DNA of 64,000 nucleotides from Pseudomonas viridiflava (GCF_900590755.1 NZ_UUOC01000052.1:372001-436000), one strand, 5' to 3'; positions 50,526 through 59,241 are shown, counted from the stretch's first letter. Notes: a model not told the origin generated them from the letters alone. Made by a program: numbers and translations.

Positions 50526-50660
50526 CCCCTCCAACCAGATGGTCGAGCCACGCCGGTCGTGAGGGTTAGTTGTTGCGCGCAGTATCGCGCAATCCTAACC
50601 CCCTATGCAAATCTGAATAAGGTCGATGATCGGGGGGACTGTTGTTGCGCGGTTGGCCGA

Positions 50661-50691
50661 AAGATTGCTCGCGAGCAAGCTCAGCTCCTAC
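50661..50691. repeat. Single family C REP arm
   Basis: GCTCGCGAGCAAGCTCAGCTCC, a lone right arm with an extra AG, between the tRNA-Thr terminator and the NYN gene. The remaining 200 bases of this gap hold no gene. Confidence 0.6.
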
Positions 50692-50734
50692 TAGGCGGGT
50701 AGCAGCGCAGGCTGCGCGCCCACTGGCCACAAGC

Positions 50735-50766
50735 AAAAAAGGCCCACCTTTCGGTGAGCCTTTTTT
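50735..50766 (-). terminator. tRNA-Thr terminator
   Basis: AAAAAAGGCTCACCGAAAGG...CCTTTTTT hairpin with T6, 12 bases after the tRNA 3' end. It is the part repeated at the left island boundary. Confidence 0.9.
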
Positions 50767-50777
50767 GGTACTGCGTA

Positions 50778-50853
<76 letters not shown>

Positions 50854-51130
50854 GTGATGGGCGCTGAGTATATAGATATTTTTGTGGCTGTAAACCTTAG
50901 CTCACTGATTTCGTTTAAAAATTTTCCGAATGGTTTTGGCTGCTGTGTTCCGCTGGCGGGCGTGGGCTGTTGCGGGTGTATCGGCGCTGAACGGCCAAGC
51001 TGGAGAGCGCTTGGTCGGGTGGCTTGGGGTTTTGTGGGGTTTTGTGCGGTGGGCTTCAGGTTGGGGGTGTGGGGCGGTTTCTGGGGGGAAAGGTTGTTAA
51101 GATGGCGCGTCGCCACGGATAGCTTGTTCA

Positions 51131-52105
51131 ATGCCCAAAACACGCACTTATTACGACGAGCTGAATGTCTCGCGGGATGCTTCTGCTGATGAGATCAAGC
51201 TCGCCTTCCGCAAGCTTGCGCAGCAGTTGCACCCGGATCGTAACCATACGGCCAATGCCTCGGATCTGATGGCGGTGGTCAATGCGGCGCATGATGTGTT
51301 GGCCGATCCGCAGAAGCGTGCCGAGTACGACGCGACGCTGATTCGTGAGGCGCAGTTGGCCCGGCAGGCGGCGGCTCAGCGGCGGCAGGCCGGGCCGCAG
51401 CGTGCGCCTGTGCAGTCGGCTTCCAGAGCTCAGACTCGTCCTTCGGCCAAGGCCAAAAAACCGAAACCTAAACCTGCCCGGCGCGGCTCTGCCATGCGTT
51501 GGGCGGCAGTGTTTCTGGTGGCAATCGGCGCTGGAGCCTGGGTGGGTTACGACCGTGACGCGGGCAAGGCTGCGATTGTGCCGCCGTTGGCGCAGGAGAT
51601 GCCGATTGTTGTGCAGCCTCCCGTTGCTGTCGCGCCTGCGCCCGAAGAGTTGCCGGTGAGCAGTCCGATAAAAGTCGTTGAGCCGGGCGAGCCTGAATGC
51701 GTGCCGCCGCCACTGGATCCGATGGGCGCGCCTTGGCCGGTGGCGGCCGGATATATCCCTGGGATGCCGATGTTGCGCGATGGTGGTTGGTCGGAGATCA
51801 CGGTGGATAACACCGCTGGCGATAAGCCGGTCTACGCCAAGGTCACCGATGCCAGCGGCAAGCGCGATTATCGCCACGCGTATATTCCGGCCCGCGGGCG
51901 CTTTACTTTTGGTCGGATGGACGTCGGTTATTACCAGCTCAAATACAAGATGCTCGATACCGGTTGTGCGTATGCGTCGAGTCGGATTCGTCTGGAGGAA
52001 ACTCTGGTGGGCGACCGGATCAAGTCGAGTATGTACAAGCTGACGTTGCGTAAATTGGCGACGCGTAATTCGCAGTTCTCCAATGTGCGTAGTGAGGAAT
52101 TCTGA
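51131..52105 (+). CDS. Membrane-anchored J-domain (DnaJ-like) protein
   Basis: 324 residues. An N-terminal J domain at residues 5-68 (YYDELNVSRDASADEIKLAFR, HPDRN with the HPD motif, AHDVLADPQKRAEYD) is followed by a basic linker (PSAKAKKPKPKPARRGS), one membrane helix (AMRWAAVFLVAIGAGAWVGY, about 118-137) and a Pro-rich stretch. The exported-side beta domain follows (WSEITVDNTAGDKPVYAKV, YIPARGRFTF, YQLKYKMLDTGCAY). It probably recruits DnaK to the inner membrane; client unknown. A gene on the opposite strand over the same bases is an artefact. Confidence 0.85.
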   Translation: MPKTRTYYDELNVSRDASADEIKLAFRKLAQQLHPDRNHTANASDLMAVVNAAHDVLADPQKRAEYDATLIREAQLARQAAAQRRQAGPQRAPVQSASRAQTRPSAKAKKPKPKPARRGSAMRWAAVFLVAIGAGAWVGYDRDAGKAAIVPPLAQEMPIVVQPPVAVAPAPEELPVSSPIKVVEPGEPECVPPPLDPMGAPWPVAAGYIPGMPMLRDGGWSEITVDNTAGDKPVYAKVTDASGKRDYRHAYIPARGRFTFGRMDVGYYQLKYKMLDTGCAYASSRIRLEETLVGDRIKSSMYKLTLRKLATRNSQFSNVRSEEF

Positions 52106-52208
52106 TCGGCAGGTGCACCGCGTCGACCTCGCCGGGAGTTTGGTCATCCAGGTCCACCGAGTTATCGTTATTCGCGAGCCAGCTCGGCTCCCACATGTGC
52201 AGCTTAAA

Positions 52209-52314
52209 GTGGGACCGGCCGGGCGGCGCTCCGCTTTAGCCGGCAAGGCGGCACGTCAGTCAACAAGATAGGCAGGGGATGTGCTGGCCTCTTCCCGGCT
52301 AAAGCCGGTCCCAC
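52209..52314. repeat. REP pair, family B with expanded left arm
   Basis: Arms GTGGGACCGG... and CCGGCTAAAGCCGGTCCCAC; the left arm contains an extra GCCGGGCGGCGCTCC block, so it cannot pair perfectly. Confidence 0.85.
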
Positions 52315-52499
52315 TACGATTGGCGCCAATAGAGCCCGCTTTTGCAGGACATCTCTCTTTCTTTTGAAGGAAATTTCCGAGAGAATCCCCGGCCTCTTGC
52401 GCCACTCAAATTCGGTCTCTAGTCTGCGCCGGTCGCTGCTTATCAGCGATCGGGTTTAGTCGCCCGGCTGTTGAGTTAAGGCGCATGTGTCACCGTTTT

Positions 52500-52577
52500 G
52501 GTGGCTGTGCGCAGGGCACCTTCGGGTGCGCCGGTTTCTTAGCTCGCCGGTCGACTAACCTGCGTACAGCCGCCACC
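52500..52577 (+). ncRNA. Structured 5' leader RNA upstream of the DUF6124-like gene
   Basis: Outer arms GGTGGC-TGTGCGCAG (52500-52514) and CTGCGTACAGCCGCCACC (52560-52577) pair, with a small bulge and G-U pairing. They enclose a perfect GCACC-TTCG-GGTGC tetraloop hairpin (52516-52529) and a CCGG/CCGG helix (52531-52550). The structure ends about 50 bases before the ATG at 52626. The layout suggests a cis-regulatory RNA. I cannot tell whether it senses a ligand, a protein or temperature. Confidence 0.55.
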
Positions 52578-52625
52578 TTTTCGTTTAGTCGCGACGGGGT
52601 GGCAGCCAGACTATGGAGCTGAGTC

Positions 52626-52934
52626 ATGTTGAATACCCTTACCGAAATCCCCGATGCCCACGAACTGGTCCTCAAACCTTCGGCCGTCAAGCGGGCGTTG
52701 TCGCATTACCTGCCTGTTTTCAAACCGCAGAGTGAAGAGGCAGAGGCGTTTATCGATATCGAGGCCACGCTCGTTCATGCGACCGAGTTTCTGCGTTGCG
52801 CGGCGGCTACAGCGTCGGAGCTGGGCGAGGTGTTGAGCGGATCGAATCGCGATCTGGCGCTGACGGCCATGCATATGGTCGAGATGGCCAAGGTGATGGT
52901 GGAGCGGTCGCTGGAGTGTGTTGAGGTGGTTTGA
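52626..52934 (+). CDS. DUF6124/DUF3077-like small protein
   Basis: 102 residues, mostly helical, with no signal peptide: AHELVLKPSAVKRALSHYLP, then FIDIEATLVHATEFLRCAAATASELGEVLSG and LALTAMHMVEMAKVMVERSLECV. The pattern matches small Pseudomonas proteins that occur in many paralogous copies per genome with unknown role. GGAG precedes the ATG by eight bases. A long structured leader lies upstream and a REP directly downstream. Confidence 0.7.
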   Translation: MLNTLTEIPDAHELVLKPSAVKRALSHYLPVFKPQSEEAEAFIDIEATLVHATEFLRCAAATASELGEVLSGSNRDLALTAMHMVEMAKVMVERSLECVEVV

Positions 52935-52947
52935 AGTCGCACAATCC

Positions 52948-53002
52948 TGTAGGAGCTGCCGAAGGCTGCGAATGCGGTTCGCAGCCTTCGGCAGCTCCTA
53001 CA
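52948..53002. repeat. REP palindrome, family A (short loop)
   Basis: GTAGGAGCTGCCGAAGGCTG and complement with almost no loop, between converging genes. Confidence 0.95.
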
Positions 53003-53010
53003 AGGGGTGG

Positions 53011-53601
53011 TCAGATCAGCAAACGCAGCACATCTGGCATTTGGCTCATGGCCGCGAGGTTGTTGATGACCAGCATGTCCAGCAGCTTGAGGACCATGAA
53101 CGCCAGGATCGGCGAGATGTCCAGGCCGCCCAGGTTAGGCAGGATGCGGCGCAGTGGGGCGAGCATGGGTTCTGTGATCTGGTTGACCAGTTCAGCGCCA
53201 GGGTTGTGGCTGGCAGGGGCGACCCACGACAGGATCACGCTGACGATCAAGGCAAAGAAGAAGATCTTCAGGAACAGCGCCGTTACGCCGATGATCGACC
53301 AGATCAGCAAATGCAGCGGGTCGCCCGTGGTGCCGTATGCCAGCAGCAGGGTCAACGCCATCAGAATCATTTGCACGATAATAGCCAGCACCAGCGACGA
53401 CATATCCAGGCCAAACACGCTCGGGATGATCCGGCGCAGGGGCTTGAGCAGCGGCTGGGTCGCGCGAACGGCGAATTGGCTCAGCGGGTTGTAGAAGTCG
53501 GCACGCACCAGTTGCAGCACAAAGCGCAACAGGATGATCAGCAGGTACAAGCTGCCAATGGTTTGCAGTATGTAGATTGCAGCGGTGTTCAGTCCGATCA
53601 T
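53011..53601 (-). CDS. YggT-family integral membrane protein
   Basis: 196 residues with two homologous halves, each a YggT repeat: LYLLIILLRFVLQLVRADFYNPLSQ...LKPLRRIIPSVFGLDMS and FFFALIVSVILSWVAPASHNP...LAPLRRILPNLGGLDISP. Inner-membrane protein; relatives influence osmotic shock tolerance and division in other bacteria. It follows proC by 29 bases in the conserved yggS-proC-yggT operon. Confidence 0.92.
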   Translation of the reverse strand: MIGLNTAAIYILQTIGSLYLLIILLRFVLQLVRADFYNPLSQFAVRATQPLLKPLRRIIPSVFGLDMSSLVLAIIVQMILMALTLLLAYGTTGDPLHLLIWSIIGVTALFLKIFFFALIVSVILSWVAPASHNPGAELVNQITEPMLAPLRRILPNLGGLDISPILAFMVLKLLDMLVINNLAAMSQMPDVLRLLI

Positions 53602-53630
53602 TCGGTCTGCTCCTCAATGGCCTGAAAAAG

Positions 53631-54449
53631 TTACTTGCCCAGTTGCTCGGCCATTTCTGCCGAGCGATGTGCGGCGGCGGTCAGCGCAGTTTCTACCAAC
53701 GCTTCGAAGCCCCCGGCCTGGAATGACTTGATTGCAGCTTCCGTGGTGCCTGCTGGCGAAGTCACGCGGCGGCGCAGCTCGGCAGCATCCACATCGCTGC
53801 CAGTGGCCATCAGCGCAGCACCCAGCGCGGTTTGTTGGGTCAGTTGTGCGGCCACGTCCTGTGGCAGCCCGAGTTTCACGCCAGCGGCAGTCATGGCTTC
53901 GATCAACAGAAAGAAATACGCCGGGCCGCTGCCGGAAACGGCGGTGACCGCGTCCAGTTGTTGTTCCTCTTCAAGCCACAGCGCGATGCCGACCGCCGAC
54001 AATAATTGCTCGGCTTGCTCACGCTGTGCTTCGTTGACTTGCTCGGTAGCGTACAGGCCGCTGACGCCCTGACGCAGCAGCGCCGGAGTGTTGGGCATGC
54101 AGCGCACGATAGGTTGCTCGCCCAGCCAGTTTTTCATGCTGGCGCAGGTGATGCCGGCGGCAATCGAAACCACCAACTGATGAGGTTTGAGGCTCGGGCG
54201 CAAAGCTTCGCACACGGCTTTCATGGCTTGCGGCTTGACGGCGATCAGCACCACATCGGCGCCTTCCACGGCTTCGGCGTTGTCAGCAAACACAGCGATG
54301 CCATGTTCGGCAGCGATTTTGCCGCGTGTTTCAGCGCCTGGATCGCTGGCGCGGATCGAGTCGGCTTCGACGCCTTGGGCGCGCAGCCCTCCGATCAGGC
54401 TGGCAGCCATGTTGCCTGCGCCGATAAAGGCAATGCGGGTCGTGCTCAT
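53631..54449 (-). CDS. proC: Pyrroline-5-carboxylate reductase
   Basis: 272 residues from the ATG at 54449, with AAGGA eight bases upstream; an ATG eight codons earlier overlaps yggS and is less likely. RIAFIGAGNMAASLIGGL is the NADPH Rossmann motif; VLIAVKPQ, VSIAAGI, MPNTPA and AVSGSGPAYFF...LTQQTALGAA complete the family signature. Last step of proline synthesis. Middle gene of yggS-proC-yggT. Confidence 0.96.
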   Translation of the reverse strand: MSTTRIAFIGAGNMAASLIGGLRAQGVEADSIRASDPGAETRGKIAAEHGIAVFADNAEAVEGADVVLIAVKPQAMKAVCEALRPSLKPHQLVVSIAAGITCASMKNWLGEQPIVRCMPNTPALLRQGVSGLYATEQVNEAQREQAEQLLSAVGIALWLEEEQQLDAVTAVSGSGPAYFFLLIEAMTAAGVKLGLPQDVAAQLTQQTALGAALMATGSDVDAAELRRRVTSPAGTTEAAIKSFQAGGFEALVETALTAAAHRSAEMAEQLGK

Positions 54450-54469
54450 GTCGGTTTCCTTGTCAGAGA

Positions 54470-55156
54470 TCATGGCTGGCCGTAATCACGGGCGCCAAAA
54501 AGGGCAGTGCCGATCCGGACCCAGGTCGCACCTTGTGCGATGGCGGCCTCCAGGTCGTGGCTCATGCCCATGGAGAGGGTGTCCAGCGGCAGGTCCAAGT
54601 GCTGCTGCAAGGTCTGCACCGCTGCAAACGCGGCGTTCTGTTCAGCGGGATCGTCCGTAGGTTCCGGGATCGCCATCAGGCCGCGCAGCTGCAAGCGCGG
54701 TAACTGGCTGATGGCTTCGGCCAGCGCGGGCAGGTCAGCGGGGGTGCAGCCGGATTTGCTGGCTTCGCCACTGACGTTGACCTGGATGCAGATATTGAGC
54801 GGCGGCAAGCCTTCTGGGCGTTGCTCGGACAGGCGTTGCGCGATTTTCAAGCGATCCACTGAATGCACCCAGGCGAAGTTCTCGGCAATAGCGCGAGTCT
54901 TGTTCGACTGAATGGGGCCGATGAAATGCCAACACAAGGGCAGGTCGGCCAATTCGGCCTGTTTACCCAGGGCTTCCTGCAAATAATTTTCGCCAAAATC
55001 GCGCAGGCCAGCCGCGTAAGCTTCACGCAATGCCTCGGCGGGCTTGGTTTTGCTGACTGCCAGCAGGCCAATAGTGGCCGGATCACGCTGCGCCGCTTGG
55101 GCCGCTGCGTTAATTCGCTCGCTGAGCGTTGAAATGTTCGCTGCTATCGTGGACAT
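54470..55156 (-). CDS. yggS: PLP homeostasis protein YggS
   Basis: 228 residues. LLAVSKTKPAEALREAYAAG supplies the PLP lysine; FGENYLQEALGKQ, WHFIGPIQSNKTR, VHSVDRLKIAQ, QVNVSGEASKSG and LSMGMSHDLEAAI are canonical. It binds PLP in the cytosol and balances vitamin B6 pools without known catalysis. First gene of the operon, divergent from pilT. Confidence 0.96.
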   Translation of the reverse strand: MSTIAANISTLSERINAAAQAAQRDPATIGLLAVSKTKPAEALREAYAAGLRDFGENYLQEALGKQAELADLPLCWHFIGPIQSNKTRAIAENFAWVHSVDRLKIAQRLSEQRPEGLPPLNICIQVNVSGEASKSGCTPADLPALAEAISQLPRLQLRGLMAIPEPTDDPAEQNAAFAAVQTLQQHLDLPLDTLSMGMSHDLEAAIAQGATWVRIGTALFGARDYGQP

Positions 55157-55211
55157 TGATTTGCGCCAGCAGGGCTAAAGTCTGCGGCATTCTATGTGAT
55201 TGAGGAGCTGT

Positions 55212-56246
55212 ATGGATATTACCGAGCTGCTGGCGTTCAGTGCCAAGCAAGGCGCATCGGACTTACACCTCTCGGCCGGGCTGCCGCCGATGATTCGTGT
55301 CGATGGCGATGTGCGCCGGATCAACCTGCCTGCGCTGGACGCCAAAGCGGTGCAGGAACTGATCTACGACATCATGAACGACAAGCAACGTCAGGATTTC
55401 GAAGAGCTTCTTGAGACTGACTTCTCGTTCGAAGTGCCAGGGGTTGCGCGCTTTCGGGTCAACGCCTTCAACCAGAATCGTGGCGCGGGGGCGGTGTTTC
55501 GGACCATCCCGGCGAAAATCCTCAGCCTCGAAGAACTGGGCATGGGAGAAGTGTTTCGCAAGATTACCGACGCTTCTCGCGGCCTGGTCCTGATCACCGG
55601 GCCGACCGGTTCGGGCAAGTCGACCACGCTGGCGGCGATGATCGATTACCTGAATATCAACCGCCATCACCACATTCTCACCATCGAAGACCCGATTGAA
55701 TTCGTGCACGAGTCCAAGAAGTGTCTGGTCAACCAGCGTGAAGTGCATCGCGACACACTGGGCTTCTCTGAAGCCTTGCGCTCGGCGCTGCGGGAAGACC
55801 CGGATGTAATTCTGGTGGGCGAGATGCGCGACCTGGAAACTATTCGTCTTGCGCTGACGGCCGCGGAAACCGGTCACTTGGTGTTCGGCACGCTGCACAC
55901 CACGTCGGCGGCGAAAACCATCGACCGGATCGTTGATGTGTTTCCGGCGGCGGAAAAATCCATGATCCGCTCGATGCTGTCCGAGTCACTGCATGCAGTG
56001 GTGTCTCAGACGCTGCTCAAGAAGATTGGCGGCGGGCGCGTGGCGGCCCACGAAATCATGATGGGCACGGCGGCGATTCGTAACCTGATCCGCGAAGACA
56101 AAGTCGCGCAGATGTACTCGGCGATTCAGACCGGCGGACAGTTGGGCATGCAGACGCTGGATATGTGCCTGAAGGATTTGGTCGCCAAGGGCCTGATCAC
56201 CCGCGAGGCTGCGCGTGAAAAGGCCAAGATGCCGGATAATTTCTGA
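55212..56246 (+). CDS. pilT: Type IV pilus retraction ATPase PilT
   Basis: 344 residues from the ATG at 55212 (GAGGAG upstream). GASDLHLSAGLPP, GPTGSGKSTTLA (Walker A), TIEDPIEFVH (Asp box), LREDPDVILVGEMRDLETI (Walker B) and GHLVFGTLHTTSA (His box) are all intact; AIRNLIREDK is the PilT retraction motif region. It powers pilus retraction. In P. aeruginosa pilU follows; here it does not, a REP and a convergent gene come next. Confidence 0.97.
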   Translation: MDITELLAFSAKQGASDLHLSAGLPPMIRVDGDVRRINLPALDAKAVQELIYDIMNDKQRQDFEELLETDFSFEVPGVARFRVNAFNQNRGAGAVFRTIPAKILSLEELGMGEVFRKITDASRGLVLITGPTGSGKSTTLAAMIDYLNINRHHHILTIEDPIEFVHESKKCLVNQREVHRDTLGFSEALRSALREDPDVILVGEMRDLETIRLALTAAETGHLVFGTLHTTSAAKTIDRIVDVFPAAEKSMIRSMLSESLHAVVSQTLLKKIGGGRVAAHEIMMGTAAIRNLIREDKVAQMYSAIQTGGQLGMQTLDMCLKDLVAKGLITREAAREKAKMPDNF

Positions 56247-56260
56247 GGAGTAAGGCACCC

Positions 56261-56332
56261 GTAGGAGCTGCCGAAGGCTGCGAAAGCGATGTGTCTGACA
56301 CAATGCTTTCGCAGCCTTCGGCAGCTCCTACA
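56261..56332. repeat. REP palindrome, family A
   Basis: GTAGGAGCTGCCGAAGGCTG and complement between pilT and the converging NlpC/P60 gene. Confidence 0.95.
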
Positions 56333-56351
56333 GTGGAGGCGCGCCTTTATA

Positions 56352-57041
56352 TCAGCGCTGAACAACCCGCAACGGCGCGTTTTTCTGCTTAGGCAGTACA
56401 CGTTTGGCAACCATGTAGTGGCTGTTCCAGTACGGCTTTTTCAGCGTGTCGACGGTCACTGCCTTGCCACGGCGCGGGGCGTGGACGAAGCGGTCATTGC
56501 CCAGGTAAATGGCGACGTGGTTGACCTTACGGCTCTTGATGTTGAAGAACAGCAGGTCGCCGGGCTTCAAATCCTTGCGATCCACTTTCTGCCCGTGACC
56601 TTCGGCCATGGCGTTGGACGTGCGTGGCAGATTGACCTCACTGACGTCGCTGAAGGCGTATTTCACCAGCCCGCTGCAATCCAGGCCTTTACCTGGCGTG
56701 CTGCCGCCCCAACGATAAGGTGTACCGACAGCTTTCAGAGCGCGGCTGACAACCGAGTTGCTCTGTTTGGCGCTGGGTGCACCCTGCATCTGGGCAGTGG
56801 CGACGGCTTTCGAATTCTTGATGGGCGCGTTGTGTTGAATCTTTGCCCGGGTGCTGCGGCCTTTTGGAGAGATGACAGGCGCAGGCTCGTTGACATGGGT
56901 GGACGCGATGGCTGGCGAAGAATGAGTTTTCGCGGTGTAGCCGGTGAAGCTCGCGGGTAGTTGTTGCTCACGATTGGTGGCATGAGCGGCCAGAGGCATA
57001 AGCAGGCAGATGGTTAGCCATGACTTGAAAAATGGACGCAT
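56352..57041 (-). CDS. Secreted NlpC/P60 (C40) peptidoglycan endopeptidase
   Basis: 229 residues: signal peptide MRPFFKSWLTICLLMPLAAHA, a roughly 75-residue disordered linker, then the NlpC/P60 domain with VGTPYRWGGSTPGKGLDCSG (catalytic Cys), LKPGDLLFF and VNHVAIYLGNDRFVHAP (catalytic His). It cuts the peptide stems of peptidoglycan in the periplasm. The 250 bases upstream contain its promoter and a CCTTGTGGTACAAGG hairpin but no further gene. Confidence 0.9.
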   Translation of the reverse strand: MRPFFKSWLTICLLMPLAAHATNREQQLPASFTGYTAKTHSSPAIASTHVNEPAPVISPKGRSTRAKIQHNAPIKNSKAVATAQMQGAPSAKQSNSVVSRALKAVGTPYRWGGSTPGKGLDCSGLVKYAFSDVSEVNLPRTSNAMAEGHGQKVDRKDLKPGDLLFFNIKSRKVNHVAIYLGNDRFVHAPRRGKAVTVDTLKKPYWNSHYMVAKRVLPKQKNAPLRVVQR

Positions 57042-57291
57042 TCGGCAGGGCTCTTATGGGTTAGCGCGCAACTTTATAACAGCTTTTTCTGTGATTCTGA
57101 TCACCGTTTACGCCATCAATATGGAGCGATCGTTTCACTTTGCGCGACAAACTCTCTCAAAACCCGCAGCAATCCCTTGTGGTACAAGGGTTTGGAATAA
57201 GCGCCAGAGGTTCCTGCCATACGTCGGAAGATCATACAAAAGTCACAATCTTTACCAATATTTTTTTCTATCAGGGCAAAAGAGGTCGCAA

Positions 57292-57711
57292 ATGAACACC
57301 TATCAAGTTGAACCCCAGCGTCAGGATACCCACAGCAAAGTGCTGGGTTACCTGTTGTGGATTGTCGGTTTCACCGGCTCTCATCGCTTCTATTACGGCA
57401 AGCCAGTGACCGGTACGATCTGGTTTTTCACGTTGGGTCTGTTTGGCATCGGCTGGCTGATCGACCTGTTCCTGATCCCGGGGATGGACCGCGAAGCTGA
57501 TCTGCGCTTTACCGCAGGTTCGACCGACTATAGCGTCGCGTGGATTCTGCTGGCGTTCCTGGGTGTGTTCGGCGTGCATCGCATGTATCAGGGCAAATGG
57601 ATCACCGGGATCATCTACTTCTTTACCGGCGGGCTGTTTCTGGTGGGCGTGCTGTATGACTTCTGGACGCTGAACGACCAGATATCGATCAAGAATGCAC
57701 GGCGCGGGTGA
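57292..57711 (+). CDS. TM2-domain membrane protein
   Basis: 139 residues from the ATG at 57292 (AGAGG upstream). Two tandem TM2-type units: LGYLLWIVGFTGSHRFYYGK...FFTLGLFGIGWLIDLFLIPGM and WILLAFLGVFGVHRMYQGKW...FTGGLFLVGVLYDFW. Each has the G-x-x-G-x-H-R-F/M-Y turn and a D in the second helix. Inner-membrane protein, role unknown. Confidence 0.88.
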   Translation: MNTYQVEPQRQDTHSKVLGYLLWIVGFTGSHRFYYGKPVTGTIWFFTLGLFGIGWLIDLFLIPGMDREADLRFTAGSTDYSVAWILLAFLGVFGVHRMYQGKWITGIIYFFTGGLFLVGVLYDFWTLNDQISIKNARRG

Positions 57712-57716
57712 TGCAC

Positions 57717-57789
57717 TGTAGGAGCTGCCGCAGGCTGCGAAGGCGGCATTTCAGCAAGCCCGATTTCGCAGCCTTCGGCAGCTCCTACA
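57717..57789. repeat. REP palindrome, family A
   Basis: TGTAGGAGCTGCCGCAGG and near-complement, one arm base changed. Confidence 0.93.
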
Positions 57790-57823
57790 AATTGGGTGTT
57801 GCGAGGGCGAACGAAGATCCCCT

Positions 57824-57913
57824 GTGGGACCGGCTTTAGCCGGGAAAGCAGTCGTTGGGTCGGGACAGATTCGTTGCCTGTCTCGGCCTCTTCCCGGCTA
57901 AAGCCGGTCCCAC
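57824..57913. repeat. REP pair, family B
   Basis: GTGGGACCGGCTTTAGCC and complement, 35 bases after a family A element: the two families sit side by side between converging genes. Confidence 0.95.
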
Positions 57914-57969
57914 GTCGTCACATCCGTTAGCGGGCAAACAAAGACCACCCACAGAGGTAGCTGAGTCCG

Positions 57970-59241
57970 TTAACCCGTATGCGTAATCCGCCCGTCCACA
58001 ATGGTGTAGCGCACCGCTCCAGGCAGGCAGTGGCCGAGGAACGGGCAGTTTTCGCCTTTGGACAGCCAGGTCTCGCCAGCCACGGTTGAAGCCGCTGGGT
58101 CGAACAGGACGATGTCGGCTGGCGAACCGGCGCTCAGTTGCCCGGCTGGCAGACGCAGTGCCGCAGCAGGGCCGCTGCTCAGGCGGGCGATCAGGGTTGG
58201 CAGGTCCAGCACACCATCTTCAACCAGGGTCATGGCCAGTGGCAGCAGCAACTCGACGCTGCTGATCCCCGGCTCCGTCGCGCCGAACGGGGCCAGCTTG
58301 GCGTCGCGTTCGTGTGGCTGGTGGTGGCTGGAGATCGCGCTGATCACGCCGGACTTCACCGCCTCACGCAAACCATCGCGGTCCGCACGGGTGCGCAGCG
58401 GCGGTTGCACGTGATACAGGCTGGAGAAGTCGATCAACGCCTCGTCGGTCAGGATCAACTGATACAGCGCCACATCGGCAGTCACCTTTAAACCACGAGC
58501 CTGTGCCTGGGCGATCAACGCCGCGCCGCGAGCGCTGGTCAGTTGGCTGAAGTGGGCACGCACGCCGCTTTGCTCGACCAGCAGCAGATCCCGAGCCAGG
58601 GCCACGGTTTCAGCGGTTTCGGGAATACCGGCCAAGCCAAGGAAGCTTGCCGTCGGGCCTTCATGAGCCAGGCCACCATCGGCCAGATCACGATCCTGAG
58701 AGTTGAAAATTACCGTCAGGTCGAAGGTCGCCGCGTATTCCAATGCACGGCACAGGGTGCGGGTGTTGCGGAAGCTCTCCAGACCGTTGCCAAAGGCGAC
58801 GCAGCCCACATCGCGCAACGCGACCAGTTCTGCCAGTTGCTCGCCTTCCAGGCCCTTGCTGAGGGCGCCAATCGGGAACACCTTGCTATGCCCGGCTTCC
58901 CGGGCGCGGTCGAGGATCAGCTCGGCGACGGCGGAGGTATCCAGAATCGGCTTGGTGCGCGGCGGGCAGCACAGGCTGGTCACGCCGCCGGCAGCAGCGG
59001 CGCGGGTTTCGCTGGCGATCGTGCCTTTGCGGCTGTAGCCCGGTTCGCGCAGGGCGACGTTCAGGTCAACCAGCCCGGGCGCGGCGATCAGGCCGGTGGC
59101 GTCGATGGTTTGTACGGGTTCGAAACCGGCTGGCGCGGCGCCGATGGCGAGTATTTTGCAGGCTTCCAGATGCAGATCGGTGACTTGATCCAGACCGCTG
59201 TTGGGGTCGATGACGCGAGCGCCGAGGATGCTGAGCTTCAC
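57970..59241 (-). CDS. pyrC': Inactive dihydroorotase-like subunit of aspartate transcarbamoylase (PyrC')
   Basis: 423 residues with dihydroorotase fold, but the zinc-binding D-x-H-x-H-x-R signature reads DLNVALREPG (residues 59-68). Both metal histidines are thus missing and it cannot be catalytic. In pseudomonads this protein is needed to assemble the dodecameric PyrB-PyrC' transcarbamoylase. The 4-bp overlap with pyrB supports that role. An active dihydroorotase must be encoded elsewhere. Confidence 0.92.
   Translation of the reverse strand: MKLSILGARVIDPNSGLDQVTDLHLEACKILAIGAAPAGFEPVQTIDATGLIAAPGLVDLNVALREPGYSRKGTIASETRAAAAGGVTSLCCPPRTKPILDTSAVAELILDRAREAGHSKVFPIGALSKGLEGEQLAELVALRDVGCVAFGNGLESFRNTRTLCRALEYAATFDLTVIFNSQDRDLADGGLAHEGPTASFLGLAGIPETAETVALARDLLLVEQSGVRAHFSQLTSARGAALIAQAQARGLKVTADVALYQLILTDEALIDFSSLYHVQPPLRTRADRDGLREAVKSGVISAISSHHQPHERDAKLAPFGATEPGISSVELLLPLAMTLVEDGVLDLPTLIARLSSGPAAALRLPAGQLSAGSPADIVLFDPAASTVAGETWLSKGENCPFLGHCLPGAVRYTIVDGRITHTG

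Larger units (their letters stand above)
46695..50777. mobile_element. Two-gene island inserted at tRNA-Thr(TGT)
   Basis: About 4.1 kb between a degenerate repeat of the tRNA 3' end/terminator and the intact tRNA-Thr gene. It contains only the NYN-domain gene and the primase-helicase gene, both reading leftwards. No integrase, transposase or phage gene remains, so it is either a non-autonomous cargo element or the decayed core of a larger island. Confidence 0.65.

Noticed and set aside
50480..50551. 24-codon N-terminal extension of the NYN protein
   Set aside because: It translates a GC-rich terminator hairpin (KKPAQAGFF is what such hairpins encode) and has no ribosome binding site; the ATG at 50479 does.
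51128..52246. 372-codon Arg/His-rich frame antisense to the J-domain gene
   Set aside because: Composition is typical of antisense translation; the J-domain gene is clear.
57717..57913. CRISPR-like repeats
   Set aside because: The repeats are two different palindromic REP families without regular spacing or spacers.
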